This document shows, one piece after another, positions 55,077 to 63,503 of a stretch of DNA of 64,000 bases (position 1 is the stretch's first letter; each line of letters begins with the position of its first letter). Location: the NCBI GenBank assembly GCA_014237465.1, contig JABZFM010000026.1, forward strand, positions 52,214 to 116,213. The letters are read 5' to 3'. This DNA is from Desulfobacteraceae bacterium (GTDB lineage Bacteria; Desulfobacterota; Desulfobacteria; Desulfobacterales; Desulfosalsimonadaceae). A program made the position numbers and the translations under genes. Under the pieces are notes generated by a model. That model was not told the origin of the DNA and searched no databases. It saw only the letters and a list, made by a program, of their open reading frames with translations.

Positions 55077-55373
55077 ATGAACCCTTGTGATGATTGCCCA
55101 ATCGATGACAAAATATATGAATGCTGCGGAAGACACCCGGAAACAGGTGCAGTTGCGCCGTTTACGATTGGTAAAAACAGATTGCTTTTCGCATGCCCTC
55201 AGTTGAATACCGCCGGAAAGTGCAAAATTTATGATAACCGCCCCTATGCCTGCCAGGCCCATCATTGTTACGGGTATGATACAATGAATAATGTCGGCGA
55301 TGGATACCGAATTTTGAGCGACCAGTGGAACGTCTGGCACGAAGATGACAATGAGATGGAAAAAAGTGATTAA
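55077..55373 (+). CDS. YkgJ-family cysteine cluster protein
   Basis: A 98-residue protein with CDDC...ECCGRHPETG...FACPQLNTAGKCKIYDNRPYACQAHHC, the CxxxCC/zinc- or iron-chelating pattern of YkgJ-type proteins. Function unknown. The start at 55077 has no strong ribosome site. Confidence 0.75.
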   Translation: MNPCDDCPIDDKIYECCGRHPETGAVAPFTIGKNRLLFACPQLNTAGKCKIYDNRPYACQAHHCYGYDTMNNVGDGYRILSDQWNVWHEDDNEMEKSD

Positions 55374-55509
55374 TTCTTGATGTCTCCGTCAAAATCCGGA
55401 GTTTGAAAAATAGCCGTTCTATCTTATTGAATTTATGAATGGGAAAAGTCCAGAAATAGCTGTTTTTTGACTTTCTACAAATCCATCAATTTTTAACTAA
55501 TGCCCAGCA

Positions 55510-55551
55510 CCTTCCACCTTCTACCTTCTACCTTCTACCTTCTACCTTCCC
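55510..55551. repeat. CCTTCTA heptamer tandem array
   Basis: Six consecutive 7-mers: CCTTCCA, then CCTTCTA four times, then CCTTCCC. The array overlaps the 3' end of the minus-strand gene at 55528 and provides its stop codon and last residues. Unit-number changes would alter the protein C-terminus. Confidence 0.85.
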
Positions 55552-56460
55552 CATATATTTGACAATCTTCTGAATCATTGTGGCGGATTCACGGTTGAAC
55601 TGTTTGCTTTCTTTGTCTGTAAAATCATCAAATTTGACAACATTACAGTCCTTCATCACCGTCAGCAGTTCAAAAACAACCTTATCAGCCAAATCGTTAA
55701 GTTGAGCCTTTTTGACATCGGTATCATCAATTGCCCGAATCGCTGAAACAGCTTCTTTCAAGGGATCACCGGAATTATGAAGGCGTTTTAGCATTATTTC
55801 AGACATCAGGATAAAAATAACATCGATTTTGTTACTTTTGATCAACGTCGGACTATGAAAAAACGAAAAATCTTTTTCAACGCTAACCGTGCCTTTGTGT
55901 AGATCGATTACTTTCTCAAACCAGTTGATCGTGTAACGTTTATAATCGTCCTGGCTCCATTTTTCCTTTTCCCAGATATGCACCCGAATAATCTTATTCA
56001 ATTCCGTGAAACAATCCTGCTGGTTCTGAAAATTATAGGTTCCCAATAAAGCGCCGGACTGGAAAATATCCACACCGGGTTTTTTCGCATGCTCTGATAT
56101 TTCAGCACATAAAATCCGCTGCTCTTTACCGGGCCTGGCGATTAAAATTTTAAAAGACGGCTGTCCCTTTTCAATATGCTGCAGTTCTTCCGCAGATTCC
56201 GGGGGAATCACTTTTTCAGCAATGGACGGCGGTAAAAAAGCAGCCGGAAGATTAGGACTAAGGTCTATAATCTCCATAACAGCCTGAAATACAAACAATT
56301 CTTCTTCCTCCAAAGGCTGAACAGGTATCAGTCTGCCGGGTTCCAGATACGGCATGAAAACATTAAGCATGGCCTCAAGCCCGCCCTGCCAGTGCGCGCT
56401 CCTGGGATCTTTACCTTCGTCAATCCATTGTTTAACTTTTCGGGATATCGGGTCCATCAC
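55528..56460 (-). CDS. Hypothetical protein
   Basis: A 310-residue protein I do not recognise. It starts MMDPISRKVKQWIDEGKDPRSAHWQGGLEAMLNVFMPYLEPG, is rich in charged helices, and has no signal peptide, membrane helix or clear catalytic motif. The last residues (KVEGRR) are encoded by the heptamer array. There is an agagga-type ribosome site before the start. It stands alone between YkgJ and hisE. Confidence 0.6.
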   Translation of the reverse strand: MMDPISRKVKQWIDEGKDPRSAHWQGGLEAMLNVFMPYLEPGRLIPVQPLEEEELFVFQAVMEIIDLSPNLPAAFLPPSIAEKVIPPESAEELQHIEKGQPSFKILIARPGKEQRILCAEISEHAKKPGVDIFQSGALLGTYNFQNQQDCFTELNKIIRVHIWEKEKWSQDDYKRYTINWFEKVIDLHKGTVSVEKDFSFFHSPTLIKSNKIDVIFILMSEIMLKRLHNSGDPLKEAVSAIRAIDDTDVKKAQLNDLADKVVFELLTVMKDCNVVKFDDFTDKESKQFNRESATMIQKIVKYMGKVEGRR

Positions 56461-56567
56461 ATGTTCCTCTTATGTTTTCTGGTTTGTGATCTTTAAATCT
56501 TTCGTTCATAATATGTCAAACATAACGACAGTTGCAAAAAAAGTGATCAGCCGGCAACTGACTTTTC

Positions 56568-56607
56568 CCGGAGAAAGTTAGCCGGAGAAAGTTAGCCGGA
56601 GAAACCT
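56568..56607. repeat. 14-bp tandem repeat (CCGGAGAAAGTTAG)
   Basis: Two full units and a partial third. The rest of the 56461-56850 gap is AT-rich and holds only this array and presumably the hisE promoter. Confidence 0.8.
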
Positions 56608-56850
56608 CTAATAAATTTAAAAACGTATCAAACCAGATAATTCAACTCTTTGTCAATTGGTTTCATTAAATCAATCCGATACAAATCCCATTCAAAATAT
56701 AACATTTTTAACTGCTTTTCATTCTATAACGATAAAAAATTATTTGACTTTTATCGGAATAACTCACACTTTTGATTCGTTCATTACACGGCATATTGAA
56801 CATTTTTTTGCCAACATCGAAAACAGTATAGAGGGAGTAAAATTCACGGC

Positions 56851-57114
56851 ATGAAATCTTTTGAAAATCTTTTTACAGAACTGAGTGAAAAAGCCGCCAG
56901 GGGTGATGAGGGTTCCAGAACGGTGAAGGCCCTGGCAGCCGGAAAACATACCATCGGAAAAAAGCTTGTTGAAGAAGCTGCTGAAGTATGGATGGCATCG
57001 GAATACGAGGGGGAGGAAAAAACCGCGGAAGAAATTTCTCAGCTGATTTACCATATTCAGGTAATGATGCTTGCCTGTGATTTAACTTTAGAAAATATTT
57101 ACAAGTATTTATAG
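56851..57114 (+). CDS. hisE: Phosphoribosyl-ATP pyrophosphatase
   Basis: An 87-residue stand-alone His[31 protein letters not shown] and [28 protein letters not shown] give the MazG-like EExxE metal site and helical bundle. It hydrolyses PR-ATP to PR-AMP, step 2 of histidine synthesis. Only hisG follows. Confidence 0.9.
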   Translation: MKSFENLFTELSEKAARGDEGSRTVKALAAGKHTIGKKLVEEAAEVWMASEYEGEEKTAEEISQLIYHIQVMMLACDLTLENIYKYL

Positions 57115-57139
57115 ATGCCCGGCAAAGGATGTGGATGAA

Positions 57140-57988
57140 ATGATAAAAATCGCATTACCCAATAAAGGAACACTCTCTGAAGACTCAGTATGCCTGATGA
57201 CCGAAGCTGATTATGCATGCAGGCGTTATAACCGCGAGTTATTCGTACATGACAAAAAAAACGAAATCGATTTTGTTTTTCTTCGGCCCCGGGATATTGC
57301 TGTTTATGTGAGCAAGGGTATCATAGACATCGGAATTACCGGAAGAGATCTGGCGCATGAAGCCGACGTCGTACTCGATGAGGTGCTGTCCCTGGGATTC
57401 GGCCAGTCTAAATTCTGTTATGCTGTTCCCCGACAGAGTTCATTAACACCGGATAATTTCAACGGCTTGAGGATCGCCACCTCTTATCCCCATCTTGTCA
57501 AAAAAGATTTGGCCAAACGACAGATTCAGGCGAATGTCGTTAAATTGGATGGCGCTGTAGAGATCAGCGTCACATTAGGTGTAGCGGACGTTATCGCAGA
57601 TGTTGTTCAATCAGGAAGAACACTCACAGAGGCTGGTTTAAAAATTGTCGGATCACCCATTCTTGAATCCGAAGCATTGGTTATCGCAAGCCCAAATACA
57701 TCGATTGACATCCCCACCATCAAAATATGTCTTGAACGTTTGCGCGGAATAGTCGTGGCGCGGGAATACGTCATGGTTGAATATGATGCACCGAAAAATT
57801 TGCTTGAAAAGTTCTGTTCCGTCACACCGGGAATTGAATCACCGACCATCGCTCCTTTAAGCAAATCCGGGTGGGTGGCTGTTAAGGCCATGGTAAAACA
57901 AAAACATGCCAATAAAAAAATGGATGAGCTGACTGAATTGGGGGCAAAAGGAATTATCGTGACCAATATCAGAACATGTCGTCTCTAA
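57140..57988 (+). CDS. hisG: ATP phosphoribosyltransferase (long form)
   Basis: A 282-residue HisG with the start MIKIALPNKGTLSED, DIGITGRDLAHE, and VADVIADVVQSGRTLTEAGL near residue 155. The length and the C-terminal domain (IAPLSKSGWVAVKAMVKQKHANKKMDELTELGAKGIIVTNIRTCRL) make it the long, histidine-regulated form that needs no HisZ. ATG 57140 is preferred over GTG 57131, which lies too near the aaagga site. Confidence 0.92.
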   Translation: MIKIALPNKGTLSEDSVCLMTEADYACRRYNRELFVHDKKNEIDFVFLRPRDIAVYVSKGIIDIGITGRDLAHEADVVLDEVLSLGFGQSKFCYAVPRQSSLTPDNFNGLRIATSYPHLVKKDLAKRQIQANVVKLDGAVEISVTLGVADVIADVVQSGRTLTEAGLKIVGSPILESEALVIASPNTSIDIPTIKICLERLRGIVVAREYVMVEYDAPKNLLEKFCSVTPGIESPTIAPLSKSGWVAVKAMVKQKHANKKMDELTELGAKGIIVTNIRTCRL

Positions 57989-58264
57989 CCCGCCGCAAAA
58001 CATAATCCTGATAAAAACCAAATTTTCTTGACGGCATATATGAATTGTTCCATATTACCTCATGATAATATGCGTTTATATAATTTGGAGTTTATCTGTC
58101 GGATATAAAACATTTGTGTTTTTTTTAAAATCTTTCCGATCCGCATCTTGATAATTCTCTATCTACCAGCACGTCTCCTGATATTATTTAAAGCAAATAC
58201 AGCTATACATTTTTTATTATAAGTCATACGAAACTCAAACCGGACAGTACTTATAACTTTGAAA

Positions 58265-59398
58265 ATGATAAAAAAATCCTTACTTGCCGTTATATTATTT
58301 TTTTTGTTTGTTTGCTCAGCTGACTGTGAATCCCCTGAGCCGCTTGCAGAAAACAATTATTATTATCCTGTGGCAGATGCTTATGTATTTAATAAACAGC
58401 CCCCGCTCACTCTTACGAATCTTTATCTGACGGCACCGGCCGGCCAGGGACCATTTGTTCACAATGGAAATATCCTGACGTTCAAGGGATCCATTCCCTC
58501 CCACGCCACCCTGGTTTCAGCCCGCCTTGAGGACGATCAGGACCGCGTGATTCGAGATGTTTCAAGAAGGCTGGAGATTGAACTAAACACCGGTGATATC
58601 AGCGGTTCTACCTTCGTGGGTTCTTTTCGGGGAGCTGTCTACGTTCAGCTCAATGTTATTGTTCAGGACCCGACAGGCAACCAGTCTGTAAAAGGAACAT
58701 CCAACACTCTTTTTGTAGATAATAGCTATCCGGAGGTCCAGATCATTGAACCGGTTAATCACTCATATTTCAAAACAGTACCGATTATGATTCATGGAAC
58801 AGCCTATGATGATCTATCCGGTGTTGCTTCTGTAGAAATCAGCATTGATGGCGGTTTGACATACTGCAATGTAGATTCTTTAAGAAATGGGCAATGGAAA
58901 TATTCATTTACGCCGACGACTCCTGATACCGCATATATCATTAAAGCAAGATCAACAGATATTGTCGGACTTAAAACGGCGTCTGATAATTTCACAATCC
59001 ATTATAGTGCGACCCCCCCGGCAGTCAAAAAAATCGCTAAACCGAACAGGAATATCACGGCAGGTTATTCCCATGAAAATAAATTTAAATCTCCTGATGA
59101 TGACGGAATTTGCACATACCGGATTATTAGCTTAAAAAGCAACCGTTTTCAAGCAACCGATCTATTTACATTAAAAGAAGAAATGGCAATCATTGTCAAA
59201 GGATATGGCGGAAATATGGTTACCGTAAGAATTTTTGCCCCGTCTTCCGGAAAAGTGGTTTTTGAATTAAAAGATTATATTCCCGCAAATAAGCACAAAA
59301 TGTGGAAATGGCAACTTTCACAAACCGGAACATTTCAAGCGGCAATGTTTGTTGATGGAATCCAAAAAGATGATGTATTTTTTAAAATTATTCAATAG
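58265..59398 (+). CDS. Exported protein with Ig-like domain
   Basis: A 377-residue protein with an N-terminal export signal (KKSLLAVILFFLFVCSADC). Near residues 155-245 an Ig-like fold is readable (VQIIEPVNHSYFKTVPIMIHGTAYDDLSGVASVEISIDGGLTYCNV...YIIKARSTDIVGLK). A C-terminal beta-rich module follows (VTVRIFAPSSGKVVFELKDY...). It is probably a surface or periplasmic structural protein. ATG 58265 is preferred to TTG 58259. No enzyme motif. Confidence 0.65.
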   Translation: MIKKSLLAVILFFLFVCSADCESPEPLAENNYYYPVADAYVFNKQPPLTLTNLYLTAPAGQGPFVHNGNILTFKGSIPSHATLVSARLEDDQDRVIRDVSRRLEIELNTGDISGSTFVGSFRGAVYVQLNVIVQDPTGNQSVKGTSNTLFVDNSYPEVQIIEPVNHSYFKTVPIMIHGTAYDDLSGVASVEISIDGGLTYCNVDSLRNGQWKYSFTPTTPDTAYIIKARSTDIVGLKTASDNFTIHYSATPPAVKKIAKPNRNITAGYSHENKFKSPDDDGICTYRIISLKSNRFQATDLFTLKEEMAIIVKGYGGNMVTVRIFAPSSGKVVFELKDYIPANKHKMWKWQLSQTGTFQAAMFVDGIQKDDVFFKIIQ

Positions 59399-59478
59399 AC
59401 ATAGCCCCCGACAACACCGGACAAAACCGGTGGATAAAACTTCAGGCAGCTCAAACTTTTTAACGGAAATGATAAATA

Positions 59479-60357
59479 ATGAACCCAATCAAACAATTCG
59501 AATTCACCCCGATCCTGGGCTGGTCCGCATCCCGTTACGACACCTTTAAAACATGCCGGAGAAGGTATTATTATACCTACTACGCAAAATTTGACCTGGA
59601 ATATCCGGCGAATAAAATCAACCGGCTCAAACAAATGACTTCCATTCCCCTTGAAATCGGGAACATTGTCCATGACATTATCAAAGTCCTTTTGGAAAGG
59701 CTTCAAAAAACCGAACAGCAGATTAATTCGGCAAGATTCTATGATTACGCCCGCAAAATCAGCGAACAATACTGCCAAAAAACCTTTGCCGAAATTTATT
59801 ACAAAGAGATTGACCAGCTGAACATCGACGACATCTATGAAAAGGTCCGGCTGATTTTAAGCAATCTATTAAACAGTCAACGATTCATGTGGCTGATCCA
59901 AAACGCAATAAAAAATAAGGACCAGTGGATCATCGAACCACCCGGCTTCGGCCAGACCGTAATTAACGGATTAAAATCATACTGCAAAGTCGATTTCCTG
60001 TTTCCTGTAGACAATGTGCTTTACATCATGGACTGGAAAACCGGGAAAGCTGACACCACTAAGCATCACAAACAGATGCTCGGGTACACTGCCTGGGCCG
60101 CGTTCCACTTTGGCCATGATCCTGAGAAAATCCAGCCCATCATCGCCTACCTGAAACCGGAATATGCGGAGGACACACTACGTATCACCCGGCCGGATAT
60201 AGACAATTTTGCCGGCACTGTAAAAAAAGAAACCCATGAAATGTATGAATTCTGCACCCGCATAGAAGAAAACATCCCGAAAAAAAAAGACCTGTTTGAA
60301 AAAACAACCGTAAAAGTATTCTGTGATTACTGCAATTTCAGGGAACTTTGCTGGTAA
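59479..60357 (+). CDS. PD-(D/E)XK nuclease family protein (RecB-like)
   Basis: A 292-residue RecB/AddB-C-terminal-like nuclease. SRYDTFKTCRRRYYYTYYAKFD start, GNIVHDI helix, IMDWKTGKADTTKHHKQMLGYTAW with the catalytic D-x-K, and the late CDYCNFRELC. The Cys in FKTCRR and the three C-terminal Cys can hold a 4Fe-4S cluster, as in AddB and Cas4. There is no helicase or CRISPR context, so the role is probably DNA-end processing. Confidence 0.85.
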   Translation: MNPIKQFEFTPILGWSASRYDTFKTCRRRYYYTYYAKFDLEYPANKINRLKQMTSIPLEIGNIVHDIIKVLLERLQKTEQQINSARFYDYARKISEQYCQKTFAEIYYKEIDQLNIDDIYEKVRLILSNLLNSQRFMWLIQNAIKNKDQWIIEPPGFGQTVINGLKSYCKVDFLFPVDNVLYIMDWKTGKADTTKHHKQMLGYTAWAAFHFGHDPEKIQPIIAYLKPEYAEDTLRITRPDIDNFAGTVKKETHEMYEFCTRIEENIPKKKDLFEKTTVKVFCDYCNFRELCW

Positions 60358-60426
60358 GAATAAAATAAATTGCTTATCCACTTTAGTTAAGTTGATTTTA
60401 ATGTCCCAAAATTCAGACAATCACCG

Positions 60427-60501
60427 GCAGGCACGGTGGCCTGCCCTAAGAGGTTTTGCAATAAGCTCCGTAGGGTCGGCCACCGTGCCGACCGATCGTA
60501 T
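60427..60501. repeat. Palindromic element (GGCACGGTGGCC type)
   Basis: GGCACGGTGGCC on the left mirrors GGCCACCGTGCC on the right across a GTAGGGTCGG segment. A foldback element between two genes. Confidence 0.75.
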
Positions 60502-60580
60502 ATTGACTTAATTTAATCGAAGCAGATAACCATATAAAATTAATCAAACGCGATCCTAAACCACGAAAGGACATAACAAA

Positions 60581-61072
60581 ATGCACCAAACCAACAAATG
60601 GACCATTGCAAGTATCATCTTTGTTTTAATGTTTCCCCTGTCCTGCGCAAAGCACATCCCGGAGCAGCGGTTTGTAAATGACAATGCAAAGTTTGATCTG
60701 CTCATCGGCGGGCTGACCAGCGAGTTCAAGGAAGGCATTGTTTCACGTCTGGTCGAACGATACAAAGATCAGGGAAATGTCGATCTTGTTAATTTCGACA
60801 AATTAAACCAGGTGCAGTGTAGCGATTATGATGTGATCCTTGTCATGGATTCGGTCCAGGCCTGGTCGCTCTTTAATTTTTCCTTAAAGTCGTTTCTTAA
60901 AAAAACCGAAAACTGCAATAACGTTGTGCTGCTTTTCACTGCCAATGATCCGGAATGGGAATACCAATATAATGATCTGGACGCGATCACCTCCGCATCC
61001 ATGGTAGATAATGAAGACAGGGTGTTTAATGAACTGGCAGCTAAAATTGATGTTATGATTTCTAAGATATGA
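60581..61072 (+). CDS. Putative lipoprotein
   Basis: A 163-residue protein with a lipobox FPLSC (Cys22) after a hydrophobic signal. The mature part shows alternating beta-alpha segments (YDVILVMDSVQAW, NVVLLFTANDPEW), suggesting a flavodoxin- or response-regulator-like fold. No catalytic motif. Function unknown. aaagga site upstream. Confidence 0.65.
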   Translation: MHQTNKWTIASIIFVLMFPLSCAKHIPEQRFVNDNAKFDLLIGGLTSEFKEGIVSRLVERYKDQGNVDLVNFDKLNQVQCSDYDVILVMDSVQAWSLFNFSLKSFLKKTENCNNVVLLFTANDPEWEYQYNDLDAITSASMVDNEDRVFNELAAKIDVMISKI

Positions 61073-61106
61073 TTGAAAAATCCGATTGGATTATTGATTG
61101 ACAAAT

Positions 61107-61136
61107 ATTACCAGTCATGACAGTATTACCGTAATA
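61107..61136 (+). promoter_or_regulatory. Direct repeats before mazEF, possible operator
   Basis: TATTACC occurs at 61107-61113 and 61124-61130, followed by the inverted GTAATA. TTGACA at 61098-61103 is a likely -35. The unit is probably autoregulated by its antitoxin. Confidence 0.45.
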
Positions 61137-61162
61137 CGCAACACTTAAATCAGGAGAATGTC

Positions 61163-61393
61163 ATGCAAACAGCTATTAGCAAACTTACAAAGAAATATCA
61201 GGCTACTGTACCTGAAGTTGTAAGAAAAAAACTGGGACTCAGTGCCGGTGATGTAATTGCTTTTGAAATTGATAACGATATTATCAAACTGAGAAAAGCA
61301 AGACCAATCGATATTGAGTTTAGTTCAGCGCTTGTCCCCACCTTGAGTGAGTGGGAATCACAAAATGACGAGGAAGCTTATTATGACTTATGA
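61163..61393 (+). CDS. mazE: MazE-like antitoxin (AbrB/SpoVT fold)
   Basis: A 76-residue protein with the swapped-hairpin AbrB domain KLTKKYQATVPEVVRKKLGLSAGDVIAFEIDNDIIKLRKA and a short acidic C-terminal tail (WESQNDEEAYYDL) for toxin binding. It overlaps mazF by 11 bp. Confidence 0.9.
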   Translation: MQTAISKLTKKYQATVPEVVRKKLGLSAGDVIAFEIDNDIIKLRKARPIDIEFSSALVPTLSEWESQNDEEAYYDL

Positions 61394-61724
61394 ACCATTT
61401 GATGTAATAGTTGTACCATTTCCGTTTGCTGACTCGTCTATGACCAAACGAAGACCTGCTCTTGTTCTGTCGCAAAAATCTGATTTTGGAGTTAAAATCG
61501 AGCACTCAGTCCTGGCTATGATAACGAGTCAAAAAAACGACCCATGGCCTCTGGACGTAGAAATTAAAAACAAAAAACAATCCGGATTAACAGCTTCCTC
61601 CGTTGTGAGAATGAAATTGTTCACACTCGACAATAGATTCATCCTCAGAAAAATTGGCCATTTATCAAAAACTGATCAAAAATACGTAAAGCAAAGCCTC
61701 TCAAAGATATTTGACTACTTATAA
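61383..61724 (+). CDS. mazF: MazF-like mRNA interferase toxin
   Basis: A 113-residue MazF/PemK protein: PFDVIVVPFPFADSSMTKRRPALVLSQ, ITSQKNDPWPLDVEI and TASSVVRMKLFTLD. ATG 61383 is preferred over 61347 because GAGGAA lies 8 nt upstream and the protein then begins as relatives do. Confidence 0.9.
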   Translation: MTYEPFDVIVVPFPFADSSMTKRRPALVLSQKSDFGVKIEHSVLAMITSQKNDPWPLDVEIKNKKQSGLTASSVVRMKLFTLDNRFILRKIGHLSKTDQKYVKQSLSKIFDYL

Positions 61725-61829
61725 TTTACTGATCCAACGACCGAGATCACTTGCTCGCCTTGTACATACCGCTAAACTTGCCAGGAGGAAAGCTGTTGAA
61801 TAACCACAAAAATCGGATACGAGTTGCTC

Positions 61830-61927
61830 TAGTGTCTCGTCAAGGATGAAATGACGCAAGATTGCGCCACAATTTTTTGGGGAAAACCGGGACGTCTTTA
61901 AACAAGGAAAACCGGGACGTCTTTAAA
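61830..61927. repeat. Truncated MITE copy and a 22-bp tandem repeat
   Basis: TAGTGTCTCGTCAAGGATGAAATGACGCAAGATTGCGCC (61830-61868) matches the left end of the MITE at 49353. Right after it GGAAAACCGGGACGTCTTTAAA occurs twice in tandem. The wider 61725-62484 gap holds these, the element at 62110 and no convincing gene. Confidence 0.6.
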
Positions 61928-62109
61928 TAACTCAATAACTTAATGAGAAGTGAGTGAATTCTTTGAATTCTTGTCGGACCAAATTAACTTATTGAAAATA
62001 AATCAAATAAATTCTTAAAAAGCCCTCTTGAAACGGCTTAAACCTGCCTTTTTGATACCCAAAAGCGATTTTAAGGATATAACAAGGTCTAAGATAGGGA
62101 ACTGGAAGA

Positions 62110-62241
62110 AATTAATATACTGGAATTGCGCGGAATTTTTGGTCGTATTCAAGGCGCGTCAACAGGCGCATAACGGGTTATGTAACTGTTGACGCAACGA
62201 AGAAGACGATCAAAAAGGCAAGCAAGTTTGGTATATTAATT
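62110..62241. repeat. Intergenic palindromic element (family D)
   Basis: AATTAATATAC (62110-62120) and GTATATTAATT (62231-62241) are exact inverted ends. The core AAGGCGCGTCAACAG...CTGTTGACGC is also inverted. It shares the AAGGCGCG and GACGCAA theme with the other families. Confidence 0.65.
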
Positions 62242-62484
62242 TTTGGAAATTCCCTTGGGTTTCACTTTATCAAGTTTTTTTACAGCCAAACAGTTTTTTT
62301 CACTCTCAACCGATTTTTACCATTATCGCATTTTTGTATTAAGCGAAAAATGATGATGAGAATTGATATAGACGGCCAAACCAAATACAGTCCGGGAATC
62401 GCTTCCGGAATATTTACCGCAGCATTGATTTTTGAAGAATTGACCGGCCTGAAAATATAGAATTACAGCATGTGAAAAAAATTA

Positions 62485-63201
62485 TTAAGCATCAGGAGCA
62501 GACACTCCCATGTTGAAAAACTGTTTATATACTTTGTAATGCGACGTTTCTTTAAAATCAATGCGCGCAATTGAACGATTGTCAAAGCTGTAAAGTTCAG
62601 CCTCATGGCAGGACATGAGTATAGGTGAGTGGGTTGAAATAATGAACTGTGTGTCCCCGTTGCTGCTTTTTTCATTTAATAATTCAAGTAAATCAAGTTG
62701 GGTTGTCGGTGACAGGGCGGCTTCGGGTTCATCCAGAAAGAAAAGCCCTTTTCTGTTATACATTGATCTGAAATAAGCCATGGTCGATTGTCCATGAGAC
62801 AGCGACAGCAATGATTTTCCGCCGTAATATTCCAGGATGCCGGGGCTGCTGACGGCCCATTCGTCAACAAGCTGAGAAAAATTTCGGAACAACTCAGGAG
62901 AAAAAAAAGAGCCCGGCACCATGCCGTTGACCCATTGAATATCGATGGTATGCTGAAGTTTGTCCTCATACTCGTTTTCATCAAATCGCCTTCGATATAC
63001 ACCTTCCCACATATGAATATGGCATCTGCTGCAGATTGCCTTGAGAAGCGTCGATTTGCCGGTACCGTTCTCACCGATAAAAACAGTGACCGGGGTCGTC
63101 AGGTCCACTGTTCTGGTTTTTTGTAAAATGGACAGATTAAAGGGATAGGCATCTTTTGTCGGGAATCGATTTTGATTGATTCGGATTTTGGTTATATGCA
63201 T
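62485..63201 (-). CDS. AAA-type ATPase (OLD/ABC-like ATP-binding protein)
   Basis: A 238-residue ABC-ATPase-like protein: Walker A IGENGTGKST (~43), signature LLSLSHGQSTMAYF, Walker B GLFFLDEPEAALS, switch STHSPILMS. It has no transmembrane partner and resembles stand-alone ATP-binding proteins annotated as predicted ATPases; function is unknown. The start at 63201 is followed by MHITKIRINQNRFP, typical for the group. Confidence 0.85.
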   Translation of the reverse strand: MHITKIRINQNRFPTKDAYPFNLSILQKTRTVDLTTPVTVFIGENGTGKSTLLKAICSRCHIHMWEGVYRRRFDENEYEDKLQHTIDIQWVNGMVPGSFFSPELFRNFSQLVDEWAVSSPGILEYYGGKSLLSLSHGQSTMAYFRSMYNRKGLFFLDEPEAALSPTTQLDLLELLNEKSSNGDTQFIISTHSPILMSCHEAELYSFDNRSIARIDFKETSHYKVYKQFFNMGVSAPDA

Positions 63202-63231
63202 AGGTAGCTTCCATTCATTGGCTAACAGACT

Positions 63232-63400
63232 GATGAAAAATTATTGCGCCCAGTCCGGCCATACGGCGTTAAAATTCGACTGAAATATGCGCATTTATAA
63301 ATTTAAACTTTGATAACAAAATTTGCATATTCTAACAATACGCTTTAAAAAATTTCAAGTATGGCTTCGTAAAAAGTCCAACTTCAGTCGGAGAGGACGC
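63232..63400. repeat. Fragments of family C and family A elements
   Basis: GGCCATACGGCGTTAAAATTCGA near 63270 is the inverted counterpart of an arm at 28460-28480, and GGCTTCGTAAAAAGTCCAACTT (63364-63385) matches the end of family A. The 63202-63503 gap has no gene. Confidence 0.5.
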
Positions 63401-63503
63401 CCAGATCTCGGGAAATCTCGAGGTCACCTCTTGAATTGTGAGTTAAGATTTGATAACCCAAATATTATGAAAAACAAATAAATCTTCAACAAGGAGCAAT
63501 TTC

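Noticed and set aside
59479..60357. Cas4-like nuclease implying a CRISPR system
   Set aside because: The RecB-type nuclease with four Cys is common outside CRISPR; no repeats or other cas genes are in the window.
62350..62460. 36-residue ORF starting MMMRIDIDG
   Set aside because: Short, no ribosome site, surrounded by repeats; at best a gene remnant.
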